Source: Choanephora cucurbitarum
Lineage: Eukaryota > Mucoromycota > Mucoromycetes > Mucorales > Choanephoraceae
DNA: 64,000 nucleotides
NCBI GenBank assembly: GCA_025331435.1
Contig: JAIWNI010000004.1
Location: 310,001-374,000 of the forward strand
Direction: 5' to 3'
Shown piece by piece: positions 12,662-23,436 of this stretch (position 1 is its first letter; the number at the start of each line of letters is the position of its first letter). The position numbers and the translations under genes were made by a program. The notes beneath the pieces were generated by a model. That model searched no databases. It was not told the origin of the DNA and was given only the letters and a program-made list of their open reading frames with translations.

Positions 12662-12733
12662 TCATACCCACATAATCTATCGCCATCTAATTGACACATG
12701 CATTTTGTTTTCTTTCAATTACGTTTAAATATA
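12662..12733. other. Short gap before Tc1-like end
   Basis: The 3' flank of the NIPA gene. It ends in a TA dinucleotide (12732-12733), as expected for a Tc1/mariner target site. Confidence 0.4.
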
Positions 12734-13272
12734 CAGTGCTTCCAACAAGCAAAGTTGCAGCCAATCAAGATTGATGCCGCTGTGCAATCAAAATTGATGT
12801 CATATTATCAGAAATAGAAGTCGCATGCTTAGAAATTATGTCGTTTTCTTGACACTCAAAAAATATAAATTAGAGTGAGTGTTTTTTTTCGTTTTTCAAC
12901 ACTTTACAATTTAACATGAGTACAATATTTTTATATGAAGATGGGCATGGAAATGTTATTGATGAGAATTGTGGCCTTGAGCCCATGGATTACATTGTTG
13001 ATCAGAATGAATTTATTGTTAAGACAATTGCAACTCATACTGAGTATTTGAAAACTGCGACGTCCAGTGAATCTTCTCTGACTTGTCCAATGCTGATAGA
13101 AAAGTCAAGAGATGACATCCGTATGAAGGAGGCAAACACAAAACGAGATTATGTGCAGGATAAAGCTAGGTTTTTCGATCTGAAGATTGAAAAGTGTATG
13201 AGTAGCATCAGCTGCAGCGAAGCAGTTGGGCATTCATATTCGAACAGCGCAGAGTGTATTGATTTGGGGTAA
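12734..13272 (+). mobile_element. Tc1/mariner-like 5' end with a 118-codon ORF
   Basis: TA followed by CAGTGCTTCCAACA (12734-12747) is the classic start of a Tc1-type inverted repeat. The same 14-mer recurs at 24450-24463. About 170 bases downstream, ATG 12916 opens a 118-codon ORF ending at 13272. It is acidic at its start (YEDGHGNVIDENCGLEPMDY) with a later basic helix (KARFFDLKIEKCMSSISCSE) that could be the first helix-turn-helix of a transposase. No DDE catalytic domain follows, so it would be only an N-terminal remnant. It could instead be an unrelated small gene. Confidence 0.35.
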
Positions 13273-13638
13273 AGCTCAATATAAAAAATAATAAAAAAAC
13301 ATGAGTCGATTTAAAGGGGGGTTTATTTTGGATAAAATAAAAGATAGTTATCTAATTCTAGTTCCAGAAAGTCTCTTTATTTATACTTTTCAATATGATT
13401 ATTAATGCTAGATGAAGACTGTGTAGAAATCGTTGTCTTGACACAATGTCTCGATGTAGTGGTCTGATCTCTGATCTATTCAGGACCAGCCATTCTAAGT
13501 GTGGCTATTCAGGAACGTATTCGATACCAGACTCGAAACAGAAGTGCATAGAATATCTTTAGTTACTCTTAAAGAGGATATACTTTATATGGTAGTATTC
13601 TGCTTGTTCTAGAAGGGTATATTTGGTAATACATGAAT
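13273..13638. other. Intergenic or LTR-like relic
   Basis: No ORF of interest. Sequence near 13453 (TGTAGTGGTCTGATCTC) resembles the LTR end of the intact retroelement at 39-45 kb (TGTGGTGATCTGA in element orientation). It may be a decayed 5' LTR of the broken chromovirus downstream. No matching 3' LTR was found. Confidence 0.3.
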
Positions 13639-14243
13639 CTATCGATACTGTATATGATGTAGTTCACTACACACCTCGCCGAAGCCCAAAGGGCGGCCAT
13701 ACTTCGATTGGATGATGGTGGATATCGCAGCGTCAGGGCGGATATCGGACACTTCTTCATTTTTGTTTGCCCAGCGCAAAATAACATTCTTTTGAGAGGA
13801 GGGGCATCAACACGGGATCAATGTAAGTTGATTGCAATTCAGTTTCTCCAAGGGAATCCATGTCAACAATTTCTCGGGTAGGGAGTTTGACTACACTAGG
13901 TGGAAGGAATGGGTGAGGAAAAAGGAGTTAGTATAGTTCTGCGTGCTTCTTTTTTTTCTTTCTTTCTCCCCCCCCCCCCACCTCAAATTTATGTAGACTT
14001 ACATATTTGCAATACCACGCACCACAGCTGCTTTGGCAGGACCCATGGTTTTGGCTGTGAGAAGGAGATCCAGTTGGGCATCAATGGTCAACTTCTTCCC
14101 AGTTTGGATATCATCCGCAATGGCCGCTAAATTGGACACCTCTTGCGTTGAGAAATCCACCTCCAGGTTGTCCATAAATCGGTTGATTGTAGCATGGCAA
14201 AGAGAATTGACAACTTGGCATCCAAAGACTTGTACTTTTAAGT
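13639..14243 (-). pseudogene. RPDA...GFGEV family gene remnant (PD-(D/E)XK-like?)
   Basis: The minus strand reads as a two-exon gene. Exon A (about 14243-14003) encodes ...FMDNLEVDFSTQEVSNLAAI...TGKKLTIDAQLDLLLTAK. A GTAAGT donor at 14002 and a CTAG acceptor at 13896 bound a 107-nt intron, and the phase matches. Exon B encodes LGETELQSTYIDPVLMPLLS. A frame change at the CTCAAAAG near 13793-13800 is needed to continue into NVILRWANKNEE...IRPDAAISTI...GRPLGFGEV. The layout ETEL...YIDP...LRW...RPDA...GFGEV is one I associate with an abundant uncharacterised family in Mucorales; the spaced D and E recall PD-(D/E)XK nucleases. That link is from memory and unverified. After GEV the frame stops at 13639-13641, though a GTGTGT donor is possible there. 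Confidence 0.5.
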
Positions 14244-14294
14244 CGCTTTACTTCGTTTCTGGTTAACCCTGAACATAAACATAAGCTTAGCTTT

Positions 14295-16835
14295 ATGTGT
14301 CTCTTTACTAATCTTCGTTATCACTTTCGTAAGATGTGTTTTGGCATTACATTCATGTCTGCGTTTGTACGGAACGTACTACAAAACTATTTCCATGATT
14401 TGCCATATGTCTCCATCTACGTTGACGACATTACGGTAGCTACATCTTCTACTTTGGAACATCACTTTCAGTGTCTCTGTACAGTGATCGAGCGTCTGAC
14501 GAATGCTAAACTCCAAATCAATTCTACCAAGCTTGTCATTGCAATGGTTTCAGTTCATCTTCTAGGTTGGTCTATTCGTAATGGTAAATTATTGCCTGAT
14601 TATCGTAAGATAGCTGTAACGGCAACTTAGAAAGATATTCCTACTACAGGTAAACGACTTGCCTCTTACTTGGGCTTCTTGAACTATTTTCGCGGTTCAA
14701 TCCCTAATTATGCTACGTTAGCCGCGCCTTTGGGTGCACTTCGCTGTCACCAGTCACTCGCTGATGTTTGGACTGATGAACACACGGCCGCATTCAAGAC
14801 GTTGAATCAGGCTTCGGCTTCTGCTGTGATATTGTCTCCTTATGACCCCAAATATCGCTTGCATGTCGCTACTGATGCGTCCAAGTACGGTATTGGTGGC
14901 GTTGTCTATTACATTAAAGATAACAAGGTTTACTATGTTGGAATGGCGAGTCGAAAGTTGAACCCTACGGAACAGCGTTGCAGCACTACTAGACGTGAGT
15001 TACTAGGCTTTCTGTTTGTGTGTCAGCGTTTCCACAAGCTATTGTATGGTATTCGCTTTTCTGCTCACGTAGATCATCGCTCGTTGACGTACGTGAAGAG
15101 TCAGGCTGTGTCTAACGCTATCATGCTGAGTTACTATGACGTTTTTTTTTAGTTACGACTTTGATATTGTGCATATTCCTGGTATCATGAACTGTTTATC
15201 TGATGCTCTTAGTCGATTGTATACTCCTGAGTCATCCAGTCTGGAGGAGGGTAGAAATGATTATACCGGCAGACATATTCTTAAAAGAAAAACATCTCGT
15301 ACAGGAAGAAAGCAGGCGACACTGTAGATTACGAAGAACCTACTTCTTCACCTACACACCCAAAAATGTCTACTGCACGACAGTATGCTAAATACATAAC
15401 ACCACCAGAAGCAGAGCGCCGTGATATTATTGAGCGAGCCCACCTTCTTGGTCATTTCGGTGTGAACGCTGTAGAGAAAGCGATTCATGCTGAGCAGCTT
15501 CACTGGACCAACTTGAGAAAAGACATTGAACGAGTTGTAAAGGACTGCACAGCTTGCCAACAACATGCAATACACAAAGTAGGCTATCATCTTCCTAGAC
15601 ATGTATTGGCTGACGGTGTCTTTGATCATATTGCTATTGATCTTGGCACATTTAACGTCATTTCGTCTAATGGAAACAACTGCTTATTATTAGTCGTGGA
15701 TATGTTCTCGCGCTTTGTTATTTTAAGAACCATACCTGACAAAAACTCCTATACGACTGCTAAAGAGCTGCTTAGCATTTGGTGTTTATTTGGATTCAGT
15801 CGAATTATAAGTCATGACAATGGATCAGAGTTTGTGAACGAAGTCTTAAAGCAACTGGCTGAAATGACTGGTGTTGAGCAAAGAGTTTCATTGCCTTATA
15901 ATCCTGTAGGAAATTCTGTATGTGAGAGATATATCGGTGTGTGTAAACAATCCATTATCAAACCGGTAACAGCTGATGCTAAGGATCCTGAAAGTTGGGA
16001 TTTGTATGTTGACATGGCTCAGTACGCTGTCAACGCTCAGTTCAGACACTTGCACAGTACACGTACATTCACGGCTATGTTCTTTAGACAGCCGAACCCA
16101 CTGACTGATTTTACCAAAGTAGAACCCACTTTGTCATTCGAGAAATCTGAACACAAACGTATCAATGAGCAATTGAAACACGTTAAGGGAGTAGTCGTAC
16201 CTGCTTTACATGAGCACATCAAAGATCGTCAACAGACGGATCATCAGAAGCATCTAAAGTCTCATAGTATTTGTGTAGATAAGTATCCGCTCAATTCAAA
16301 GGTCATGATCGTTAATGTAAACCGTAATGGCAAAACAGAGCCTCGTTATGTAGGTCCCTTCATCATCAAAGGTCGGGCTCGCAGTGGAGCTTATATCTTG
16401 GAGGACTTAACAGGCGCCTTACTGTTGAGAGATGTACCTACTCATCAAATCAAGACGATACAGGCAGGTGATCAGCGCACTCAATCTGAGCTGGCTGAAA
16501 AACATTACGAAATACAAGCAGTTGTCAACCATCGGGGTTCAGGCAAAAAGCTGGAATACTACGTTCACTGGCGTGGATACGATGATCAAGAAAAGTATAA
16601 CACATGGGAACCAGTCTCATCCTTTGATTCCTTAGGACCAATTAATGAATACTGGGCTAGACGCAACGTTGCAAATGCAGTGGCCAACGATACAAAGTTG
16701 CCTGCAACTGTCAACAAGCGTAAGGACTACACTAGACTAGACGCAGTAACAAACGTTCTGCAGGTAGAGCAACAAGATCATAACATTAATAGACTTGTCT
16801 TTTTCTTGATTTTTTCCCAAAGAGGTTTTTTTTGA
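14295..16835 (+). mobile_element. Broken Ty3/gypsy chromovirus pol
   Basis: The 5' part (gag, protease and early RT) is missing. Reading starts inside RT with YVSIYVDDITVAT (near 14415). A TAG at 14628-14630 interrupts the RT-connection region. RNase H follows (ATDASKYGIGGV near 14870, TTRRELLGFLF). A T-run near 15141-15150 shifts the frame. The integrase ORF 15366-16835 (489 codons) is intact: H2C2 zinc finger (AHLLGHFGVNAVEKA...CTACQQH), catalytic DDE residues in AIDLGTF, SHDNGSEF and NSVCERYIG, and a C-terminal chromodomain (YYVHWRGYDDQEKYNTWEP). The chromodomain marks the chromovirus clade, which targets histone-marked chromatin. It is a diverged relative of the intact element at 39-45 kb and cannot transpose on its own. 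Confidence 0.9.
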
Positions 16836-17442
16836 CACAAGTTTTTTATTGACTCACTTATTAATGACAATCTTACTCTATAACTACCATACAACTGAAA
16901 GGCTAGCACATCTTTATGATACAAAGATCTTAGTGATGATCTCATCTTGGCGGGGAGTAATTGTCGCATACAAGCCGACATGAGCAGTTACTCCTAGTTC
17001 TAATCACAGGTGTAAGCACAGACCAAAGGGGCACTTTGGGTCTATGCACGTACCTAGTTACGAACTATCCCTGTTCAGGGTCAGATGAATCATCACATAA
17101 ATCAATATCTCATTCTTTAGGGTGTCTGTGCTTAAAGAATGAGATAGGCCAACATTCTCATTTTGATAAGGAGCCATCTAGTTTTATATAAATAAGAGAA
17201 TAATTTGATACGAATAAAAAACAGCTTATTTTCGGTCTGATTGACTTTATTATTGTTATAAGTTATACCGTGAATATCACACCGGCGCCAACATACAATA
17301 AGAGCCGGTCAGAACAAATGAAAAACTTTCACAACCCGCCATTTGCATATAATCAAAAACAACAGCGAAAATCAATGTTACTAATTAGCATGGGAAGCAC
17401 AGTGCTTTTTTTTTGGCATATATTTACATAGCTTTATTAGTC
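16836..17442. other. Intergenic with a 13-bp perfect stem-loop
   Basis: The downstream flank of the broken retroelement and the 3' flank of TRM82. It contains ATCTCATTCTTTA (17107-17119) and its exact reverse complement (17133-17145) around a 13-nt loop. A 13-bp odd palindrome, AAGCACAGTGCTT, lies near 17394-17406. No LTR matching the 5' side was recognised. Confidence 0.5.
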
Positions 17443-18835
17443 TCATTCAGTCTTTCTCTTTTTGTTGTTTGGTTCTTCATTTTGGTTTTCAAGATCTAAG
17501 AATTTACGAAGACCAAAAATGGTATAAAGGTCGAAAATCTTGTTTGCTTGGCACACTTCAGTAGCATTAATTTGCTTCAGAATGTCATTATCTTTGCTTT
17601 CTGTCAATTGATTTTGATCGTCTAATGTGGCTAATGTTACACGCTGATCTTGACTGTCTAGAGCTATCCAAAGTTGACTATGCAGATCAAAAGAGATATC
17701 GAGGATAGGAGAGGAAACTACTAGTGTCTGTTTGTATTCAAGTGTGTTGGTTTCTTGGTTATAATCTAAAATGAGAATAGCGGGTGACTTGGCGAAAGCA
17801 ACAGCAAGCTTTTGAGAAGCAGGATCGAAGCTCAAAGTGTTAATGATAGCATCTTCAGAATTAGCGTCAGCAGCTGGTGGCTTGTGGTCTTCAATCTGTT
17901 CCTTCAAATCAATAGTTTGCAAACAGCTACCCTTAAGATAGTCCCAGAGACGAACAGTGCCATCACCACCAGCAGAAACCAATACGTCTGTCTTCCAAGG
18001 AAGGAGTTTAATAGAAGTGATAACATCAGTGTGACCCAAACAGAATGATTCAATGTTATAGCCGTTGGGGAAACGGCTCACTCGAATGTGCTCATCACGG
18101 TCAGAAGTAACAACGTACTTTTCGTCAGGTGTCAAGAGCTAGAAAAAAAGGAAAGGAATTGCCTGTCCGTTAATCATCTTTTGTTCCGAAATTAAACATA
18201 ATAAGCAATTACCATATCAGTGACCATAGAAACATGTCCAACAATAGGCTTCAGCTTTTCATCATCTTTTTTGTCTTCTTTGACTGTTTCCTTGATGGGA
18301 TGACTAATAAATGCAACAAAAGTCAGTGACATTGCCATCTTTCAATCATTTAGCTGAAGCTCACCAGTAAACATCTCCAAATTTGTCGGCAACCACAATT
18401 TGTGTAGAATCATTGTTGAATTGAAGAGCATTAATACGCTTATAGGCGGGTCTGTAAATTGATTAAGTAAACTGTTGTGTTTTAGTGAACATAATTATAG
18501 ATATGAATATACCTTGTACTGTTTAAAGACCAATCGCTTGTATTCCATACACAAATTTCCTTGTTTTCACCAGAGGTTGCTAGCAATGAGCCGTCCTTGT
18601 TAAATGCAATACAGCGATAATAATCTGTAACATTATCAAGTGTAGATTCTTCTTTGGGATAAGACTTGATTAATTCGCCAGTCCTATTCGTGTGTTGTTT
18701 TTAGTATTTGTTGTTTAAAATTAGAAGCTATACATACTTGCTATTGAGTACCAAGAAATGATTGCCGTTAGCTAAGACAAGCTCAGGTTTAGTTGGGTGG
18801 TGAGCAATACGTGTAAAAGGAAGTTGAGTTGTCAT
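17443..18835 (-). CDS. TRM82: tRNA (guanine-N7) methyltransferase non-catalytic subunit, TRM82/WDR4-like
   Basis: A WD-repeat partner of TRM8/METTL1 that forms m7G46 in tRNA. Exons (minus): 18835-18738, 18683-18513, 18451-18365, 18303-18213, 18138-17443; all phases agree, giving 380 residues. Start MTTQLPFTRIAHH; then a WD blade YRCIAFNKDGSLLATSGENK...VWNTSDW, the Lys/Asp-rich HPIKETVKEDKKDD loop, GHVSMVTDMLLTPDEKYVVT, SDRDEHIRVSRFPNGYNI, FCLGHTDVITSIKLLP and SAGGDGTVRLWDY. SDRDEHIRVSRFP is the family signature. The C-terminus is basic (NNKKRKTE), compatible with nuclear location. It is divergent from eS10 with a 700-bp spacer. Confidence 0.9.
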
Positions 18836-19535
18836 TGTATAAAATAAAGAAGAAAAAAGAATGAAAAAACTTTTGATTGATCTACCATGAAAGTAATTGG
18901 TGACTTTGATTCTGATGCTCGGACACGATAATATCAATATAATGAGCTGTGCGGTGAGCGGAGATTTTGGGTGAAAGAGAGAAGGGGGGAGGTAGAGCAT
19001 TGAATTATGCAAAGGGTGTGTATATACGTTGTAGGCTACAATGCAAGTGTGTGTATCAAGATGTGAAAGACATTGATAAGCTTCCTTTTTCATCATCGCA
19101 TTGTAAGTTGATATATGCAATAGAAATGTCATGATGAAAGAACAAGAGTAGTCTGTGTGATACCGCGAATATTTGATAGATGGATGGATATTATTGACCA
19201 TAACTTACAAGCATACTGTTTGCACATCTCAGCATATAAACAACTGCAGTCATTGAATGCATACATTACAGTTCATCTCTTGTCATTATTGTTCATTCAA
19301 TTCATTGCAGACAGAAATGCTACTTCTTCTTATCCACTTCAGTACTTTCTTTTTTTTGTTTTCTTTTGATTTGATCTACACTCTAGTTTTGACAGAAAAA
19401 AAGTCATGCATGAGCTTACACTCTTGTCTACAAAGCGCCTATTTCTCGCCTTATCCTCATCACTCTCTTGTTCTTTGACATTGACTAGAATTGGAGTAGT
19501 AAATCTAATATTTATTTCTGTTTACAGGTATAGTC
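18836..19535. promoter_or_regulatory. Shared upstream region of TRM82 and eS10
   Basis: A 700-bp spacer between two divergent starts. A TTTACAG acceptor-like site at about 19521-19527, just before the eS10 ATG, suggests a leader intron in the eS10 5' UTR, common for ribosomal protein genes. The small minus ORF 18728-19201 largely overlaps TRM82 exon 1 and is not an independent gene. Confidence 0.45.
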
Positions 19536-20222
19536 ATGCTTGTCTCTAAGCAAAACAGAAAGGTTATCTACGAAGCCCTCTTCAAGGGTAAATATGATTC
19601 ACAACAGTTCGCATTCACTTGACAGCCAGATACTCAACTTAAGTTATTGTTTTTGCACTCTAGACGGTGCTCTTGTTGCCCCTAAGGATTACAACGCTCC
19701 TAAGCATGTCGATCTCGATGTTCCCAATCTTGAAGTCATCAAGGTTATGCAATCCTTGACTTCCAAGGGTCTCGTCAAGACCCAATTCTCTTGGCAATGG
19801 TACTACTATACTCTCACCGATGAGGGTATTGATTACCTCCGTGAATGTATGTTATTGTTGTTTTGTTTGATGCGCAAATAATTTATGTATCTGTATAGAC
19901 CTTCACTTGCCTCAAGAAATTGTTCCTGCTACTTTGAAGAAGTCTGCTCGTCCTGCTGCTCCCCGTCGTGCTTGTAAGTATTATATGTGCAATTTTTCTG
20001 GAAAAAAGGAAATTAACAGTTTTTTCACATTGCAGTCGGTGGTGAAGGTCGTGAAAACCGTGGTCCCCGTGGTGACCGTGGTGACTATCGTCGTAAGGAA
20101 GGTGCTTCCGGTGACTTCAAGCCTGAATTCCGTGGTGGTCTTGGTAAGAAAAATGATTTTTGACTGACACACCCTGATGTTCTAACCGTTTGCTTGGTAT
20201 AGGCCGTGGTAACCGCGAATAA
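19536..20222 (+). CDS. RPS10: 40S ribosomal protein S10 (eS10)
   Basis: A small-subunit protein located near the mRNA entry and head of the 40S. Exons: 19536-19587, 19664-19846, 19899-19973, 20036-20143, 20203-20222, all in phase, giving 145 residues. Start MLVSKQNRKVIYEALFKDG, then PNLEVIKVMQSLTSKGLVK, FSWQWYYYTLTDEGIDYLRE and YLHLPQEIVPATLKKSARP; the tail is Gly/Arg-rich (GRENRGPRGDRGDYRR ... RGGLGRGNRE). Codon use is biased to GTC/CTC/AAG, as in highly expressed genes. Five exons with four short introns in so small a gene. Confidence 0.97.
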
Positions 20223-20918
20223 ATTGCCTTAAATAAAGAAAAAAAGCAATCAAAATCGAATCAGGTTCTAATGGTTGGAGTCTTGTGTTCATTTTTCTTA
20301 TGGCTTGACATTGTCTTATTTGTGTTTATTGGTTGATTTGATGCGTATTCATCATGTTTTACCTTCTCTGACTACTTTCTACATCAATGAATCTTTAGTG
20401 AAACTCTTTTTTTTTATTGGATTAATGAATAGACATAAACTGTTTACATGAGCATTCCCTTTGTATATTTTTTAGTTGCAAGCCCTAGATGAAGCAAATG
20501 GATAGACTTTGTCTCTACACTGATAACATAAGTTTTATTCACACTTACGCAAAGCTTGCATTTCTAAAACGTGATTCATCTCTTCTGAGATAACATTTTA
20601 TGTCTGTTTTGTAGCTTTTCCACTTGAGGATTGCATGCATTCATCCAGATCTTCTTATGGAACATACTTTCATTGTTTTATTCTGGAAACAGCTAAAATT
20701 TTAGGTTATCACAAATAACTCCTTGTCTTAAAAGCCACCACCAAAAGATTCAGTCTCGTAACTTCAGCTTCACCATTGTTCTTTTTTTTTTGCTTCGAAT
20801 CCAAATATGGACTCTGTGTACTGAGTTTAAATTTTGGATGGAAAAAAAATCTTCTAACATTGTCTCATTCATGCGCAGCTTCTTTTTTTCTTTCTTTAAA
20901 CCTTTTTTCGAAGATACG
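20223..20918. other. Intergenic between eS10 and XPA genes
   Basis: The 3' flank of eS10 and the promoter of the next gene, with T-rich tracts. An in-frame upstream extension from 20790 is not preferred as the XPA start, because ATG 20919 begins the family-like N-terminus. Confidence 0.5.
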
Positions 20919-21871
20919 ATGTCTACCCCAGTTGACGTTCAAAGGCAATTAACTCAAGAACAAATTGAACGCATTGCGAAAAACAAAGCAGCTGCATTAG
21001 AACGGCTAAAAGAAACCAACAAAAGAAAAAGAGAAGAAACAGAGCAACAAAAGAAAGATGCTCCCAAGAAGGCTCGATGGATAAAATCTTTTTATGAGTA
21101 CGATTTAAGCACAATGGTCGATTTGAAGGGTGGCTTTATATTGGACGAGACAACTGAAGATAAGCAGAAGGAAGAAAAGAAGAAATTATACAATATTGAA
21201 CCTTATTTTCGTAATGTGCGGTTGAGCATTTCTATCGTATCAGAATACTAACTTCTCTCAACACTTCATTAGCCTCTTCATCGGACCCTGCTGAAAACCC
21301 TAAATGCAAAGAATGTCAATCCCTTGATCTGGATCCCGTGTTTTTTTCTGTCTTTCATATTAATCTTTGTCCTACATGCAAAGATAAATATCCAGAAAAA
21401 TATAGCTTGATCACAAAAACGGAAGCAAAGGAGGACTATCTGCTAACAGATCGTAAGTAAATCAGTATTTTCCAAAAGCCAAAATATTGAAAAGTGTTAT
21501 TGTTAGCTGAATTAAAAGATCCGGAATTGCTACCGCATTGGTCCAAACCAAATCCGCATAAGTCTACATGGAACGACATGATGCTTTACGTGAGAGAGAT
21601 GGTAGAAGAATATGCCTTTAAGAAATGGGGTGGTGCAGAAGGTCTTGACGCAGAATACGAAAGAAGAGTTGCGCAGAAGCAGGAGAAGAAGGAAAAGAAA
21701 TTCAAAGAAAAGCTAGCCGACCTAAGAAGAAGAACACTGACCACAGCAAAAGAAAGAAAGCGTCAAGAAGGGCCTCATAAACACGAGTTTGGTGATGTCA
21801 AGGGTCAAGGCGGCGCTACTGTGCAGAAATGCTTGACATGTGGTCTTGTCATTGAGTCCGAGGAATTTTGA
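20919..21871 (+). CDS. RAD14: DNA repair protein XPA/RAD14
   Basis: A nucleotide excision repair factor that binds damaged DNA and holds the incision complex together. Exons: 20919-21210, 21273-21452, 21507-21871 (278 residues, phases agree). The N-terminus is basic and helical (ERIAKNKAAALERLKETNKR with a KRKREE nuclear signal). Next come the GGFILDE motif and a C4 zinc finger: CKEC, then 17 residues, then CPTC in exon 2. The DNA-binding minimal domain follows (YSLITKTEAKEDYLLTD, LLPHWSKPNPHKSTWNDMML), then a long Lys/Glu helix. The C-terminus has HKHEFGDVKGQG and a CLTCG pair. An ACTAAC branch site lies near 21247 in intron 1. Confidence 0.95.
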
Positions 21872-22145
21872 TCTAATTGACAAGCCTATTGTCTTGTCTG
21901 CCAAAAGGAGGCATTATTTAGACGTGCTGATAAAAGCATTCATCAACCAATTTTACTGCCTTCTCCTTTCTTTTTTTTCCTGCATTTTGAATAGCAACCT
22001 GTACTTACTCTAATTTGAACTTACCTACATGTAAATTAATATACTTATCATACTATTTCCCAACCTATATAGCTCTTTGTTTTTCATCTTTCTTTTCATC
22101 TTTTCTTGTCTTCTCTCTCTTTCTTTTTTTCTTTTTTCATTTTGT

Positions 22146-23436
22146 ATGATGCAATTAAATACAAACAGAATGCCATTGGATTACCTAGCCCATCTGTTCA
22201 TTTTTATATCAATTCTTCTCAGCTTGATTGGACTCGCTCTTCATTCCTATCAATGTACTGTATTAAAGGAATATAGAGTCCAGGTAAGTGCATTGCTGAT
22301 GACGAGTTAAGCCTTGTCTCGTTAAATTATGACATCTTGATATTAGACAGGAATACCAGATTGGGTCACAGCAGAACATTGGCAGGTACTTGAGTCAGAC
22401 TACTGAGAAAAAGTCTTGGTTTATACGACTAACATGAAATTCAATAGTATTTGATATGGTACATTGCATTACCTCTTTTACTTTTGATTAGCACTGTAGC
22501 TTGTCTCCATAAGGTCTACTTTCGAAGCCAAAATAGTGGTTCTTTCGATAAACGAGTAAACTTGGTTTGTTTGTTGATATCATCCATTTCTGTCATTACT
22601 GCAGTTGCATTCAACTCGCCAGAGCCATGGACAAATGGATATGTCCAATTCAAAAGAAAAGGAAACCTTATTTCATCTTGCTCTATTTTTGATTCTTCCA
22701 AGGACCCAACTTATGGATTGCTTTACCAGAGGTAAATGTGGCAACTTCTCTCCTTCTACTTTTTCTTTTCTCTGTATGCTTTTTTAAACATTTCAGCTGT
22801 AGATGTGTCTTGGATGATTCTGTTCTCATTTGTGCTATTCTGATTTGCTTCACATGGATTTTCTTAACTAGTTTGACAGTTTGGAATTCTATTGTAGACA
22901 AAAAAGACAAAGACTCTCAACTTGAATGTGTCAAAAAAGAAATCAATTGGGGCAAATATGTTCCTGATCCACCTTCATCCATTTACTCTGCCTCAACAGC
23001 TGCTTATTCTGGCCTTTTAACGCCTTCTACTGTTTGGACGAAACAGAAGCACAACGATTTCTTCTACACTACTAACTTGTCGTTTCATAAGCCTTTACCG
23101 CTTGATTTTGACGACCAAACTTCCTTTTTAGATGATTGCTTGAACCCAACACCATCTGTCAGCAAAACCGATCTAAAAGCTGACACAAGCTTATATTCAT
23201 TGAACAGCAAGACAATGCTTCCTAGAGACGAAAGCAGCTTCTATAAAGAGGTATCTCTATTGCAAGACGATGTTGAAAGCAGAAGAATTTCCTTCCTTCT
23301 GACGGATCAAGCATTGCCCTTTTCTTCAGCACTTGAAAGAAGCATCTCGGCTGACACAATTACAGAAACTCCACTCTATACAAAGTTCTCCAATAGTAAT
23401 TTTAACAGTAGCAATAGCTTGTTCTCAAACCAATAA
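22146..23436 (+). CDS. Four-TM membrane protein with Ser/Thr-rich tail, unknown
   Basis: Exons 22146-22283, 22347-22385, 22448-22731, 22797-23436, all in phase (366 residues). Four hydrophobic segments are visible: LAHLFIFISILLSLIGLALH, YIALPLLLLISTVACLHKV, LVCLLISSISVITAVAF and SVLICAILICFTWIFLTSLT. Cysteine pairs lie around the loop between TM3 and TM4. The last ~190 residues are hydrophilic and rich in Ser, Thr, Pro and Asp, likely cytoplasmic and phosphorylated. The topology is MARVEL-like but I see no diagnostic motif, so no function is assigned. Two ATGs open the frame (22146 and 22149). Confidence 0.7.

Noticed and set aside
17394..17406. AAGCACAGTGCTT palindrome as a transposon end
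   Set aside because: Resembles the CAGTGCTT motif only over eight bases, with no TA and no inverted partner found.
18728..19201. 157-codon minus ORF upstream of TRM82
   Set aside because: Contains TRM82 exon 1 in frame (MTTQLPFTRIAHH); the extra N-terminal part does not look conserved, so the internal ATG was chosen.
20790..20918. N-terminal extension of the XPA ORF
   Set aside because: Phe/Ser-rich and unlike XPA; the ATG at 20919 gives the family-like start.
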